The position numbers and the translations under genes were made by a program. From CAWUFC02 sp963921335 (GTDB lineage Bacteria; Pseudomonadota; Gammaproteobacteria; Pseudomonadales; Halieaceae), in contig CAWUFC020000002.1 in NCBI GenBank assembly GCA_963921335.3, positions 1,302,001 through 1,366,000 on the forward strand: a stretch of 64,000 nucleotides of DNA. The letters are read 5' to 3'. Shown here in pieces: positions 18,319-27,898 of this stretch. The stretch's first letter is position 1; each line of letters opens with the position of its first letter. The notes beneath the pieces were generated by a model that was not told where the DNA came from, made no database searches, and saw only the letters and a list, made by a program, of their open reading frames with translations.

Positions 18319-19818
18319 TCACTGCTCAAACTGCTCTTTATATGCAGCTTTAAGTCGCAGCAGTCTTGAATCAGAAGGTTCCATTTCCAACCCTTGCTGC
18401 ACATACCATCTGCTGGCTTCCCACTCACCCATATCGTAAAGCAGAGTCGCATTAAGCGCGTAGAGAGCAACAAGAAGCTTTGGCCTTCTTGAGCTGCCAG
18501 AAAGTTCCATGTCGATAGCTCTTCGATTAGTGAGAACCGCCTGCTCATTTAGTCCGGCTCTTTGGTAAATAAGCGCCTGCTGAGCCAATAAGTATGAGTG
18601 ATCACCTGAGACATCACGCGCCTGAGCCAAAAGCATAGAATCATTGCGCCAGTGAGCAGTTTGCAACCAACTTAAACAAGCCATTATTAGCAGCACACTG
18701 ATCCCGCAGACATTCAAAAGCCTTAAAGGCAGTCCCTTCAGGCGAACCCATTCAAACATAGGCCAGATCACGGCAATACTCAGACCCACATGCGGAAAGT
18801 AACTGAATCGGTCAGCGTAATCATGAGGACCAAACTGTATGATTCCGCTGGAGGGCACCAGGGCGCCGAGAAACCAGAACCAACCTACAAACACTATTGG
18901 GAATCTTCGCAGCGTGATAAATGAGAACAAAGAAACACAAAAAATTGCCAAAGCTGCGTAAGCACTACTCTCAAAGTCAGTCAACGAAGCTGGGTATAAA
19001 AATGCAAGATCTTTGGGAAGAAAGAACTTCTGCAGGTAAAAGCCATAGGCACGCACCGCAAAGACTATTTGCTCTGAGAGAGTACTGTAACTAACTACAT
19101 CTACTGCAGCGTGCGACCAATACCCTATCAAGCAACCTGCCACAGTCAGCAAAAGTAGCGGCCACTTTTCCAGCAGCCTAGCCAAAGCCTGCCTGAGAAG
19201 ATCAGACCAGCTCGCTCTGATAGCAATATTGTTGAGCGGCCAAATATCTAATAGCACGAGAAGGAATGGCAAAGTCACATAAGTCGGTTTTACCATCAAT
19301 GACAATGCCATAAAGAAACCAACCAAGGGCATACAACTCCGTGTACCTTTTGCAGCAAGGTAACTCTGAATAGCAAACAAACCAAAGAGCGTACTAAGCA
19401 GATCTTTACGAGAACTGACCCAGGCTACAGCTTCGACATGCTGTGGATGCAGTGCAAATACAGCTGCCACAAAAAAACTTTCAAATACTGCGTTGGTATA
19501 TCGTGACAACAGATAGAAGAGCAGCAGACTGTTGATCAGGTGGAGTAAAACATTAGTGGCATGAAAAGCCGCGGGGTCGGCTCCAAAAAGCGAGTAATCT
19601 AGACCAAAACTCAACCATAGCAGCGGATTCCAATTACCCCCCAAGAAGGATGTAAAGGCCCAGCGCAAAAAATCAAAGCTAAATGCACCCGCCAGTTCAG
19701 GATTGAGAACAATCAGATTCATATCATCATAATGAATGAACTCGAATCCGAGTGTCTGGGTGTAAACCGCCAGTATCAGTGCGGATAAAAACAGCGATAG
19801 TCTTAAGTGCAGCGTCAC
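18319..19818 (-). CDS. TMTC-like multi-spanning membrane glycosyltransferase with C-terminal TPRs
   Basis: A 499-aa integral membrane protein with about ten hydrophobic segments and a soluble C-terminal part of TPR-like helices (about 405-499). The loop FIHYDDMN at 27-34 (acidic pair after TM1) and the block HPQHVEAVAWVSSRKDLLS at 124-142 are typical of bacterial proteins resembling the TMTC protein O-mannosyltransferases (GT-C fold). Activity on a lipid-linked sugar donor is family inference. By eye its sequence is AT-richer than its neighbours (mid-40s % G+C), suggesting transfer. It is convergent with lnt and, on the minus strand, lies immediately downstream of the dioxygenase gene. It belongs to the accessory block between lnt and leuS. 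Confidence 0.75.
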   Translation of the reverse strand: MTLHLRLSLFLSALILAVYTQTLGFEFIHYDDMNLIVLNPELAGAFSFDFLRWAFTSFLGGNWNPLLWLSFGLDYSLFGADPAAFHATNVLLHLINSLLLFYLLSRYTNAVFESFFVAAVFALHPQHVEAVAWVSSRKDLLSTLFGLFAIQSYLAAKGTRSCMPLVGFFMALSLMVKPTYVTLPFLLVLLDIWPLNNIAIRASWSDLLRQALARLLEKWPLLLLTVAGCLIGYWSHAAVDVVSYSTLSEQIVFAVRAYGFYLQKFFLPKDLAFLYPASLTDFESSAYAALAIFCVSLFSFITLRRFPIVFVGWFWFLGALVPSSGIIQFGPHDYADRFSYFPHVGLSIAVIWPMFEWVRLKGLPLRLLNVCGISVLLIMACLSWLQTAHWRNDSMLLAQARDVSGDHSYLLAQQALIYQRAGLNEQAVLTNRRAIDMELSGSSRRPKLLVALYALNATLLYDMGEWEASRWYVQQGLEMEPSDSRLLRLKAAYKEQFEQ

Positions 19819-19832
19819 AACTCAGTTACTAT

Positions 19833-20681
19833 TCATGCCGACGCAGCGCTCAAAGGCTGGCCCTCAATAGTAATGCGGTGCATATAACGGCGATGGCCAT
19901 GATAATCATTCTTGGCGTAATGCCAGGTCGCGCGGTTGTCCCACAATGCCACCGAACCGGGTTGCCAATGAAAATCAGTCACAAACTCTTCACTCAGCGC
20001 ATGCTGGTAAAGATACTGCAATAAGGGACGTGACTCTTCAGCAGTCCAGCCTTCAAAGCGCAGCGTAAAGACAGGATTCACGTAGAGTGCGCTGCGGCCG
20101 CTCAGGGGATGTCGAATCACCACCGGATGTACGGGGTCGGACATCTCATCCGCCGCCTGAGCATTGCCAACACGACCACTGACATCCTCCAGCTGGTCGT
20201 ATACAGCGTCACCCGTGCCAAAAATATGTTTGGCAGAATGCACAGCTCGCAGCCCACAAAGTGTTTGTTTAAGGCCGTCTGACAAGGTATCGAAGGCCTT
20301 GTACATATTGGTAAAGCAGGTATCACCACCCGCGGGTGGCAATTCCCTTGCCACCAGGATGGAGCCCAGTGCAGGAATCTCATCGTAGGAGTGATCGGTG
20401 TGCCAGCCGCCGCCTACATTGACCTCCTGATCAGCCTCTTTACGTACCAGCGCGATCTGCGGGTAATCGGGATGCGCCTCAAAAAAGCGATTAATGTTGA
20501 TGGTTCCCCAGCGCTCGGCAAAAGCGATGTGCTGTTCCTCATCCAGATTCTGACCCCGAAAGAACACCAGGCCATGTTGGTGAAATGCAGACTGGATGTC
20601 GGCAAACTCGGGCGCGCTGGGATTAGCAATATCAACACCAGTGATTTCAGCGCCGACGCCGGGTAAGACTGTGATCTCCAT
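19833..20681 (-). CDS. TauD/TfdA-family Fe(II)/2-oxoglutarate dioxygenase
   Basis: A 282-aa cytosolic mononuclear-iron dioxygenase that couples 2-oxoglutarate decarboxylation to hydroxylation of an unknown substrate. The iron site is His94 and Asp96 (WHTDHSY) with distal His254 (DNRATWH); Arg269 (HRRYMHRITI) is the likely 2-oxoglutarate anchor. The N-terminal GAEITGVD is typical. The ATG at 20681 overlaps the TGA of the monooxygenase gene (TGATG), so the two are translationally coupled and probably act in one catabolic route. Taurine, 2,4-D-like or steroid-like substrates cannot be told apart from sequence. Confidence 0.9.
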   Translation of the reverse strand: MEITVLPGVGAEITGVDIANPSAPEFADIQSAFHQHGLVFFRGQNLDEEQHIAFAERWGTININRFFEAHPDYPQIALVRKEADQEVNVGGGWHTDHSYDEIPALGSILVARELPPAGGDTCFTNMYKAFDTLSDGLKQTLCGLRAVHSAKHIFGTGDAVYDQLEDVSGRVGNAQAADEMSDPVHPVVIRHPLSGRSALYVNPVFTLRFEGWTAEESRPLLQYLYQHALSEEFVTDFHWQPGSVALWDNRATWHYAKNDYHGHRRYMHRITIEGQPLSAASA

Positions 20682-22491
20682 CAGGAAAACTCCACGCCAT
20701 CAAAATCGCCCGCAGCACGCCAGCGCTGTAACAACTCAAAGAAAGCCACCGGGCCCTCGCCATAGGGTACTGCCTGGGCAAACGTAGCGGCCACCTGCCC
20801 TTCGTTGTTGTAGTACCCCGGCGTACAGCTTTCATCACCTAATCCGCCGCCAGTGCCTTTATTGAGAATGGTCTCGACCCAGGCCTGCTCGCCCTCAGCG
20901 GTACATTCAATTCGCTTAAAGTTGTGATTTCTGGCATGAGAGATCAGGTGGGCAATATGTATCGCCAACTCGTCCAGCATGTGGGGGTAATTGACCGTGA
21001 ACCCCCCTGTGACTGCATCATGATGAAGCAATTTGGAAAGTCGCGGCTCATCAGGCTGTGCAGGGTGCGAACACCCTCCTCCCATTTCTCGGTCAGGCTA
21101 AGGCCTCCGCGGCCCGTCACCTCGTAGCCACAGCGTCTGGCATAGCTGGTACCGACCTCAAAGCCGGTGGCGAATATCAGGCAGTCCACCTCGTACTCAA
21201 CGCCGTTGACGACTACACCCTTTTCGGTGATCCGCTCCACACCTTGGCCGTCGGTATCCACCAGAGTGACATTGTCACGATTGAAAGTTTGCAGGTACTC
21301 GTCATGAAAGCATGGGCGCTTACAAAACATTTTGTAATAAGGTTTGAGCGCCTCGGCAGTGTCGGGATCATTCACCAGGGCTTCGGCCCGGGCACGTATC
21401 TCATTCATTTTCTCGAGGTTGGCGGTATCCATAATGTCCTCGAGGGGGCGACCCTGTGCATCACCATCTGCGCCCGCCATCAACAGCTGCAGGGTTTTGC
21501 CGATCAGATCGGTCCAGCCATCATTCACCAGATCCTCAGGCTGGGGTCGACCAGACACCAGCGCATTGAAGTTCTCCATACGCGCGCGATGCCAGCCGGG
21601 CTTGAGACTCGCCGCCCACTCGGGATCGGTTTGCGAGTTATTACGCACATCGACACCTGAGGGCGTGCGCTGAAACAGGTACAAATGCTCCGCTGCCTCG
21701 CCCACGTGAGGCACACACTGCACAGCGGTTGCACCCGTACCAATGATGGCGACGCGCTTGTCATGCAAATGGTCCAGGCCGCCGTCAGCATCGCCACCGG
21801 TGTAATCATAATCCCAGCGGCTGGTGTGGAAGGTATGCCCCCTGAAATTTTCGATACCTGGAATACCGGGCAGCTTGGGCCGATTCAATGGGCCATTGGC
21901 CATGGCCACAAAGCGCGCCCTGATCAAGTCGTCTCGGGAAGTTGAAACCAGCCAGCGACCGCTGTCTTCATCCCATGTCATGGCGGTGACCTCGGTCTGG
22001 AACAGGGCCCCCTCATAGAGTCGGTAATGCTCGCCGATAGCACGACTGTGCTGGAGAATCTCCGGTGCCTGGGCGTACTTCTGGGTGGGCATATAACCCA
22101 CCTCCTCCAGCAACGGCAGATAGATATAGGATTCCACATCACACTGGGCGCCCGGGTAGCGATTCCAGTACCAGGTGCCGCCAAAGTCACCGCCTTTTTC
22201 TATCAGGCAAATATCTTCTATGCCCGCCTCACGTAAACGAGCACCGGCCTGCAGGCCGCCAAAGCCGCCCCCTACAAGCAGCACCTCGACATCCTTGTGC
22301 ACGGGCTCTCGCTCAAAACCCGGTTCTACATAGGGGTCATCGACAAAATGGGAATACTGACCGGTGACTTCCAGGTACTGCTCATTGCCCTCCGGGCGCA
22401 GTCGCTTTTCTCGCTCCTGTGCGTACCGCTGGCGCATGGCCCCAAGGTCATTGCTGTCAATAGCATGGCTGCCTGCCGTTGCCTGGCTCAT
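20681..22491 (-). pseudogene. Baeyer-Villiger-type FAD monooxygenase, frameshifted at a G6 tract
   Basis: Flavin monooxygenase with the FAD Rossmann motif VLLVGGGFGGLQAG near residue 75, the Baeyer-Villiger fingerprint FRGHTFHTSRWD near 195-206, and an NADPH Rossmann motif VAIIGTGATAVQ near 225. The main frame (from ATG 22491, AGGAG 8 bases upstream) runs well to IMMQSQ, then becomes nonsense. The last 120 residues (GGFTVNYPHMLDELAIHIAHL to DFDGVEFS) are in another frame ending at 20681. The switch falls in six G on the coding strand (plus-strand C 21002-21007 approximately). One extra G gives a 603-aa protein, normal for the family. It is divergent from the lipoprotein gene at 22595 and is cotranscribed with the dioxygenase. 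Confidence 0.86.
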
Positions 22492-22594
22492 GGTGGTCAC
22501 TCCTGGTTGTCTTTCTTATCGTGTTGATGCAGGAACTTCAAAGCCCAACTAGTATATGCAAAGCTAACTATTCCATCACCCGCTGGGGAACACC

Positions 22595-23797
22595 ATGACA
22601 AAGAACAACAACAGTCATCGCAGCCACTTGCAGCTGATACTGGCGGCACTGCTTACGCTGATGCTGGGCGCCTGCTCGCAAGAGCAGGCAAGCAGCACCA
22701 GCACGCCAGAGCTGGTCCCGGAGCAGCTAGCCAGCCTGCCGGAGGACCGCAAAGGTCAGGTGCTGATCTACGGTGCCTATGGATTTACCGGCAAAGGCAT
22801 TACCAGGCTGGCTTCAGAATACGGCATTAAACCGGTTCTGGCGGGAAGAAATGGCGAGAAGCTGAGAGCGGTGGCTGAGGAATCTGGCTTTGACTACATC
22901 ACCCTGAGTCTCAATAGTCACGAGCAACTGGTCCGGGTGCTCAAGCACTTTGAACTGGTCATGCACATTGCAGGCCCCTACACCTATACCGCCAAACCGA
23001 TGCTCGACGCAGCGATCGAAACCGGCACCCACTACGTGGACCTGACCGGTGAGAATCATGTGATCCAGGCACAGCTGGATCGCCATGACGAATTTGTGGC
23101 AGCCAATATCATGGTCATGCCGGCAGTCGGTTACGACGTGGTACCCACTGACTGCATCAACTTCTACGTGGCCGAACAAATCGATGATCCGCAATTACTG
23201 ACGCTGGAGATGAACAGCAGCTACACCGAAGTAGAAGGCGCCGGCGCCAGCCGCGGCACCATCAAATCTGCACTGGAGATGCTGTCGCGCCCACTGCTAT
23301 TCCGACAGGACGGTGCCATGGTGGCCCAGGCACCCAAAATCAAGACCCGCGAGCGCAACGGCGCCACCGAGACACTGGTGCAAATACCCTGGGCGGACAT
23401 GATGACCTCCTGGGTCAGTACCGGTGTACCGACGATCGAGGTCTACCAGCTTGCTCAGGGAGAGATTCCAGGCTGGCTGCCCTGGTTGGCCCAGCGCGAA
23501 TGGGGCAAGGACCTGCTCAATTGGCTGATCGATAAAACGTTCCCGGAAGGGCCCCCACCGGAGGCCCAGGCTAAACGGCAAACCCAGCTGATCGCGACCG
23601 CCACAAATGCAGCAGGCGATAGCTTCAGCGCGGAGATGATCACTCCCGAACCCTACCTCCTAACGTTTCACAGTGCCCTGTTGATTGCCCGCAATATTAT
23701 CGAGGGCGTCTGGGACCCCGGTTTCCAGACCCCGGCCCCGATGTATGGTGCTGACCTGGCGCTGGAAATACCCGGGGTTAGCCGCCGCGACTTATAG
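22595..23797 (+). CDS. Lipoprotein with saccharopine-dehydrogenase-like NAD(P)-binding domain
   Basis: A 400-aa protein with a lipoprotein signal (hydrophobic stretch then LMLGAC, lipidated Cys near residue 28), a short Ser/Thr linker, and a Rossmann domain starting VLIYGAYGFTGKGI near residue 56. The rest resembles the saccharopine dehydrogenase/trans-acting enoyl reductase superfamily (GPYTYTAKPMLDAAIETGTHYVDLTGE; PAVGYDVVPTDC). Such enzymes are usually cytosolic, so lipid anchoring is unusual because NAD(P)H is not expected in the periplasm. Ribosome binding sequence is weak. It lies between divergent BVMO and leuS, in the accessory block. Catalytic function unknown. Confidence 0.8.
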   Translation: MTKNNNSHRSHLQLILAALLTLMLGACSQEQASSTSTPELVPEQLASLPEDRKGQVLIYGAYGFTGKGITRLASEYGIKPVLAGRNGEKLRAVAEESGFDYITLSLNSHEQLVRVLKHFELVMHIAGPYTYTAKPMLDAAIETGTHYVDLTGENHVIQAQLDRHDEFVAANIMVMPAVGYDVVPTDCINFYVAEQIDDPQLLTLEMNSSYTEVEGAGASRGTIKSALEMLSRPLLFRQDGAMVAQAPKIKTRERNGATETLVQIPWADMMTSWVSTGVPTIEVYQLAQGEIPGWLPWLAQREWGKDLLNWLIDKTFPEGPPPEAQAKRQTQLIATATNAAGDSFSAEMITPEPYLLTFHSALLIARNIIEGVWDPGFQTPAPMYGADLALEIPGVSRRDL

Positions 23798-23909
23798 CGT
23801 CAGCTTCGGAGCAAAATACTACCAAGTCGGGGCTTCCTGCTGCTGAATCGACGACATTAGTGCTAGAATGCGCGGTCTTTTTCCAACGATTCAGCACAGA
23901 TAGCCCACC

Positions 23910-26372
23910 ATGGACGAGTTTTACGATTCCCAGCAGATTGAGCAGGCTGCACAGGCCTTTTGGGACAACAGCAGCAGCTTTAAAGTCAGCCAGGACAACA
24001 GCAAGGGCAAGTTCTACTGCCTGTCCATGCTGCCCTATCCCAGCGGCAAGCTGCACATAGGCCACGTGCGCAACTACACCATTGGCGATGTCATCTCCCG
24101 CTATCAGCGCATGCAGGGTAAGAACGTACTGCAGCCCATGGGCTGGGACGCCTTCGGCATGCCGGCAGAAAACGCAGCTATCCAGAACAATGTGCCGCCG
24201 GCACAGTGGACCTTCAAAAATATCGATGAAATGCGCAGTCAGCTGCAGCGACTGGGTTTTGCCTATGACTGGGATCGCGAGGTAGCGACCTGCCATCCGG
24301 AGTACTACCGCTGGGAACAGTGGTTTTTCACACGCCTGTTTGAAAAGGGCCTGGCCTATAAAAAAGTGGCCGAGGTGAACTGGTGTGAAACCGACCAGAC
24401 GGTGCTGGCTAACGAACAGGTTGTGGACGGCTGCTGCTGGCGCTGCGACAACCCGGTAGAGCGACGGGAAATCAGCCAGTGGTTTATCAAAATTACCGAT
24501 TACGCACAGGAATTGCTGGACGACCTGGACAAGCTCGACGGCTGGCCGGAGCAGGTGCGCACCATGCAGCGCAACTGGATTGGCCGTTCCGAGGGCGTCA
24601 ATCTGCGCTTTGGCCTGGAAGACGGCGGCGATCTGGAGGTGTACACCACCCGCCCGGACACGTTGATGGGGGCGACCTATGTTGCCGTGGCAGCCAAACA
24701 TCCGATTGCTGTAAAAGCCGCGGAGAACAACCCCGCTCTCGCCGCCTTTATCGACGAGCAGGGCCAGGGTGGGGTCGCCGAGGCTGACATGGCCACCATG
24801 GAAAAGCTGGGCATGCCCACCGGCGCCAATGCGATCCACCCGATCACCGGCGAATCGGTTCCCATCTGGGTCGCCAATTTTGTATTGATGAGCTATGGCT
24901 CTGGCGCGGTGATGTCCGTACCTGGCCACGACGAGCGCGATTTTGAGTTCGCCCGCAAATACGAGCTCCCCATCGTGCAGGTCATCGCCAAGAACAGTGA
25001 CGAGCACCAGTACGATACGAGCCAATGGTCAGACTGGTATGCCGACAAGCAGGACGTGCTCACCATTAATTCAAGCCAGTTTGATGGCCTGGATTTCAAA
25101 GCAGCATTCAACGCCATCGCCGATCACCTGGAGAGCGAGGGCAAGGGCGAACGCACGGTAAACTTTCGCCTGCGCGACTGGGGCGTCTCACGCCAGCGCT
25201 ATTGGGGCGCACCCATCCCGATTATTTACTGCGATAACTGCGGTGCCTTGCCCGTACCCGAGCAGGACCTGCCCGTGGTTCTGCCCACAGATGTCGAGTT
25301 TGAAGGTATTGGTTCGCCCATCAAGAAAATGCCCGAGTTCTACCAGGTGGATTGCCCCAAATGCGGCAAACCGGCCACGCGGGAGACAGATACTTTTGAC
25401 ACTTTTATGGAGTCTTCCTGGTATTACGCCCGCTACTGTAGCCCCCGCGCCGAGGTCATGCTGGATGACGAAGCCAACTACTGGACTCCGGTAGACCAGT
25501 ACATTGGTGGGATAGAGCACGCCATTCTGCACCTGCTTTATGCACGCTTCTATCACAAGCTGATGCGCGACGAGGGCCTGGTCAACTCCGACGAGCCATT
25601 CACCCGCCTGCTGACACAGGGCATGGTGCTGAAGGACGGCAGCAAGATGTCCAAGTCCAAGGGCAATGTCGTCGATCCGCAAGGTCTGATCGATCAGTAT
25701 GGCGCCGACACGGTGCGTCTGTTCAGCATGTTTGCCGCACCGCCCGAGCAGTCACTGGAATGGTCTGATTCCGGCGTTGAAGGCGCCCACCGTTTTATCA
25801 AACGGCTTTGGAAACTGGCGGCCAACCACCTTGCAGCGGGTGACGTGCCGGCACTGGACACCGAGGCGCTCAACACGACACAGCGCGATGTTCGCCGCAA
25901 GCTGCACGAAACCATTGCCAAGGTCAGCGATGACTACGGCCGGCGCCAGACTTTCAATACCGCCATTGCCGCGATCATGGAACTGTCCAACGATATGGGC
26001 AAACTCGGAGACCGCGAGGGCCAGGACCTGGCAGTAGAGCGAGAAGCGATTACTGCCATGGTGTTAATGCTGGCGCCTATTGTGCCGCACGTGTGCCACA
26101 GCCTGTGGCAACAGCTCGGCAACAGCAGCAATATCATGGACGAAAGTTGGCCGGCCACAGACGAATCAGCATTGGTGCGCGACAGCATCGAGCTGGTAGT
26201 GCAGGTTAACGGCAAGGTGCGCGCCAAGCTGGGGGTAGCCGCCGATGCTGACAAGGACAGCATAGAGGCGCTGGCGAAAGAGCAACCCAATGTGCAGAAA
26301 TTTATCGAAGGCGCGACGGTACGCAAGGTTATCGTGGTACCCGGAAAATTGGTTAATATAGTCGCGAACTGA
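23910..26372 (+). CDS. leuS: Leucyl-tRNA synthetase
   Basis: Class I aminoacyl-tRNA synthetase charging tRNA-Leu. The 820-aa product has the HIGH motif in PSGKLHIGHVRNY near residue 48, the CP1 editing domain (about 220-410, TTRPDTLMGATY), the KMSKS loop (DGSKMSKSKGNVVDP) near 575, and a C-terminal anticodon-binding domain. A zinc-like CPKCGKPA insert lies near 480. Start is ATG 23910. A TAGAAT at 23864 may be the -10. Operon with lptE, holA and the following lipoproteins is suggested by short gaps and overlaps. Confidence 0.98.
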   Translation: MDEFYDSQQIEQAAQAFWDNSSSFKVSQDNSKGKFYCLSMLPYPSGKLHIGHVRNYTIGDVISRYQRMQGKNVLQPMGWDAFGMPAENAAIQNNVPPAQWTFKNIDEMRSQLQRLGFAYDWDREVATCHPEYYRWEQWFFTRLFEKGLAYKKVAEVNWCETDQTVLANEQVVDGCCWRCDNPVERREISQWFIKITDYAQELLDDLDKLDGWPEQVRTMQRNWIGRSEGVNLRFGLEDGGDLEVYTTRPDTLMGATYVAVAAKHPIAVKAAENNPALAAFIDEQGQGGVAEADMATMEKLGMPTGANAIHPITGESVPIWVANFVLMSYGSGAVMSVPGHDERDFEFARKYELPIVQVIAKNSDEHQYDTSQWSDWYADKQDVLTINSSQFDGLDFKAAFNAIADHLESEGKGERTVNFRLRDWGVSRQRYWGAPIPIIYCDNCGALPVPEQDLPVVLPTDVEFEGIGSPIKKMPEFYQVDCPKCGKPATRETDTFDTFMESSWYYARYCSPRAEVMLDDEANYWTPVDQYIGGIEHAILHLLYARFYHKLMRDEGLVNSDEPFTRLLTQGMVLKDGSKMSKSKGNVVDPQGLIDQYGADTVRLFSMFAAPPEQSLEWSDSGVEGAHRFIKRLWKLAANHLAAGDVPALDTEALNTTQRDVRRKLHETIAKVSDDYGRRQTFNTAIAAIMELSNDMGKLGDREGQDLAVEREAITAMVLMLAPIVPHVCHSLWQQLGNSSNIMDESWPATDESALVRDSIELVVQVNGKVRAKLGVAADADKDSIEALAKEQPNVQKFIEGATVRKVIVVPGKLVNIVAN

Positions 26373-26389
26373 TTGTGAGGGACGTGGCC

Positions 26390-26872
26390 GTGCGATATCT
26401 GGTTTTAAGCATTTGCCTGTTACTGGGTGCCTGCGGCTTCCAGCTGCGCGGCATGATCGACATTCCACCGGAATGGCTTGCCATGCATATGCAATCCACC
26501 AGCCCCAATGGCGAGCTGGCATCCGGCGTGCGCTCAGCGCTGAGCAACAACGGCGTGGAGTGGAAAGAAGCCACCGAAGCCAACTACACCCTGCAGCTGG
26601 GCGATGAAAAATTCAAGCAGCGCAACCTGACCATTGGCTCCAACGCCCGCGCCACCGAGTTCGAGCTGGAACTCACCACCACCATGCGGATTGTCGACGA
26701 CTCTGGCACCGAAGTTGCTCCTGAAACCGAGGTCATCGTGGTCAAAATTATGACTCACGACCCGGAAAACGTGACCGGCAAAGTTGAGGAGTCCAACCTG
26801 CTCAGGCGTGAGATGCGCGACGAACTGGTGCAACAGGTGATACGCCGCCTGCGCTTTATTGCAACCGCCTGA
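26390..26872 (+). CDS. lptE: LPS-assembly lipoprotein LptE
   Basis: Outer-membrane lipoprotein that plugs LptD and helps insert LPS in the outer leaflet. From GTG 26390 (GAGGG 8 bases upstream) the protein is 160 aa; GTG at 26375 or 26384 are possible. The signal peptide VRYLVLSICLLLGAC ends in a lipobox, then the family start GFQLRG follows at once. Basic RRLRF ends the protein, as is usual. It lies between leuS and holA as in Pseudomonas. The stop overlaps the holA ATG (TGATG). Confidence 0.94.
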   Translation: MRYLVLSICLLLGACGFQLRGMIDIPPEWLAMHMQSTSPNGELASGVRSALSNNGVEWKEATEANYTLQLGDEKFKQRNLTIGSNARATEFELELTTTMRIVDDSGTEVAPETEVIVVKIMTHDPENVTGKVEESNLLRREMRDELVQQVIRRLRFIATA

Positions 26873-27898
26873 TGCGCTGCAAGCCCGAGCAACTGCCCCG
26901 ACAATTACAGCAACAATTGCTGCCGGTCTACCTGGTCAGCGGCGACGACAGTCTGCTGGTACAGGAATCCGTCGATGCGGTGAGAGCGGCTTGTCGCGAA
27001 GCAGGCTGCAATGAGCGGGAAGTCCTGCATGTGGATGCACAGTTCGACTGGAACCAGCTGCTCAGCCTGGTCTTCAGAAATGTCTTTGTTTGCCGAACGC
27101 AAACTGATCGAGTTACGCATTCCCTCCGGCAAACCTGGTACTGAGGGCAGCAAGGGCTTACAGGTCTACCTGGAGAACCCCAATCCTGACAACGTGCTGC
27201 TCATCATCGCTGGCAAGATCGACAAAGCGTCTACTAATAGCAAGTGGTTCAAAGCCATTGATGGCGCAGGCGTGGTCGTGCAGATATGGCCTGTGGATGC
27301 CAATCAGCTGCCACGTTGGATCCAGGGCCGCCTTCAACAACAGGGCATGAGTATCGATCCCGATGCGCTGCAGCTGCTCAGCGATCGGGTCGAAGGCAAC
27401 CTGCTGGCTGCAGTGCAGGAGCTGGAAAAACTGCGATTGCTTTGCGATGGCCAGCACATCGACCTGGCGGCCGTGAGCGAAACAGTCGCCGACAACGCCC
27501 GCTACAACCTCTTTGATATGGTCGATCATGCTATTTCCGGCAATACCGAGGCGGCTCTCAGGATGTTGCATGGGCTGCGCGCCGAAGGTTCAGAACCGAC
27601 CGTGATACTTTGGGCCATGAGCAAGGAAATACGCCTGCTATATAACTGCCAGCAGGCCATTGAGCAGGGCCAGCCTGCGAACCGGGTAATGCAGAGTCAG
27701 CGTGTCTGGGATAAACGCAAGCCCGTCGTCAGTGCCGGCCTTAAACGGCATTCAGTGAGCGATCTCGCCAGCCTGGTGCACCAGGCCGCGGCTGCGGATC
27801 AGTGCATTAAAGGGGTGAGCCGCGGCAACCCATGGGATATGCTGGCGGAGTTGATGCTGACGCTGTCCATGGGAACCCAACATGCTATCACCGCGTAA
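26872..27898 (+). pseudogene. holA: DNA polymerase III delta subunit HolA, frameshifted
   Basis: Delta is the clamp-loader subunit that opens the beta ring. The N-terminal frame (ATG 26872, MRCKPEQLPRQLQQQLLPVYLVSGDDSLL) is normal to FDWNQLLSL near residue 66, then ends at 27144. The rest of the gene (MSLFAERKLIELRIPSGKPG... to 27898) is in the next frame. Dropping one base near the GG at about 27069-27070 joins QLLSL-SSEMSLFAERK and gives a 341-aa protein (E. coli 343 aa). As this protein is essential in E. coli, a sequence error is more likely than a real loss. The 3' end overlaps the next gene by 17 bases. Confidence 0.88.

Noticed and set aside
23778..25025. 415-codon open frame antisense to leuS
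   Set aside because: Opposite a clear essential gene; no start signal and composition explained by codon bias of leuS.
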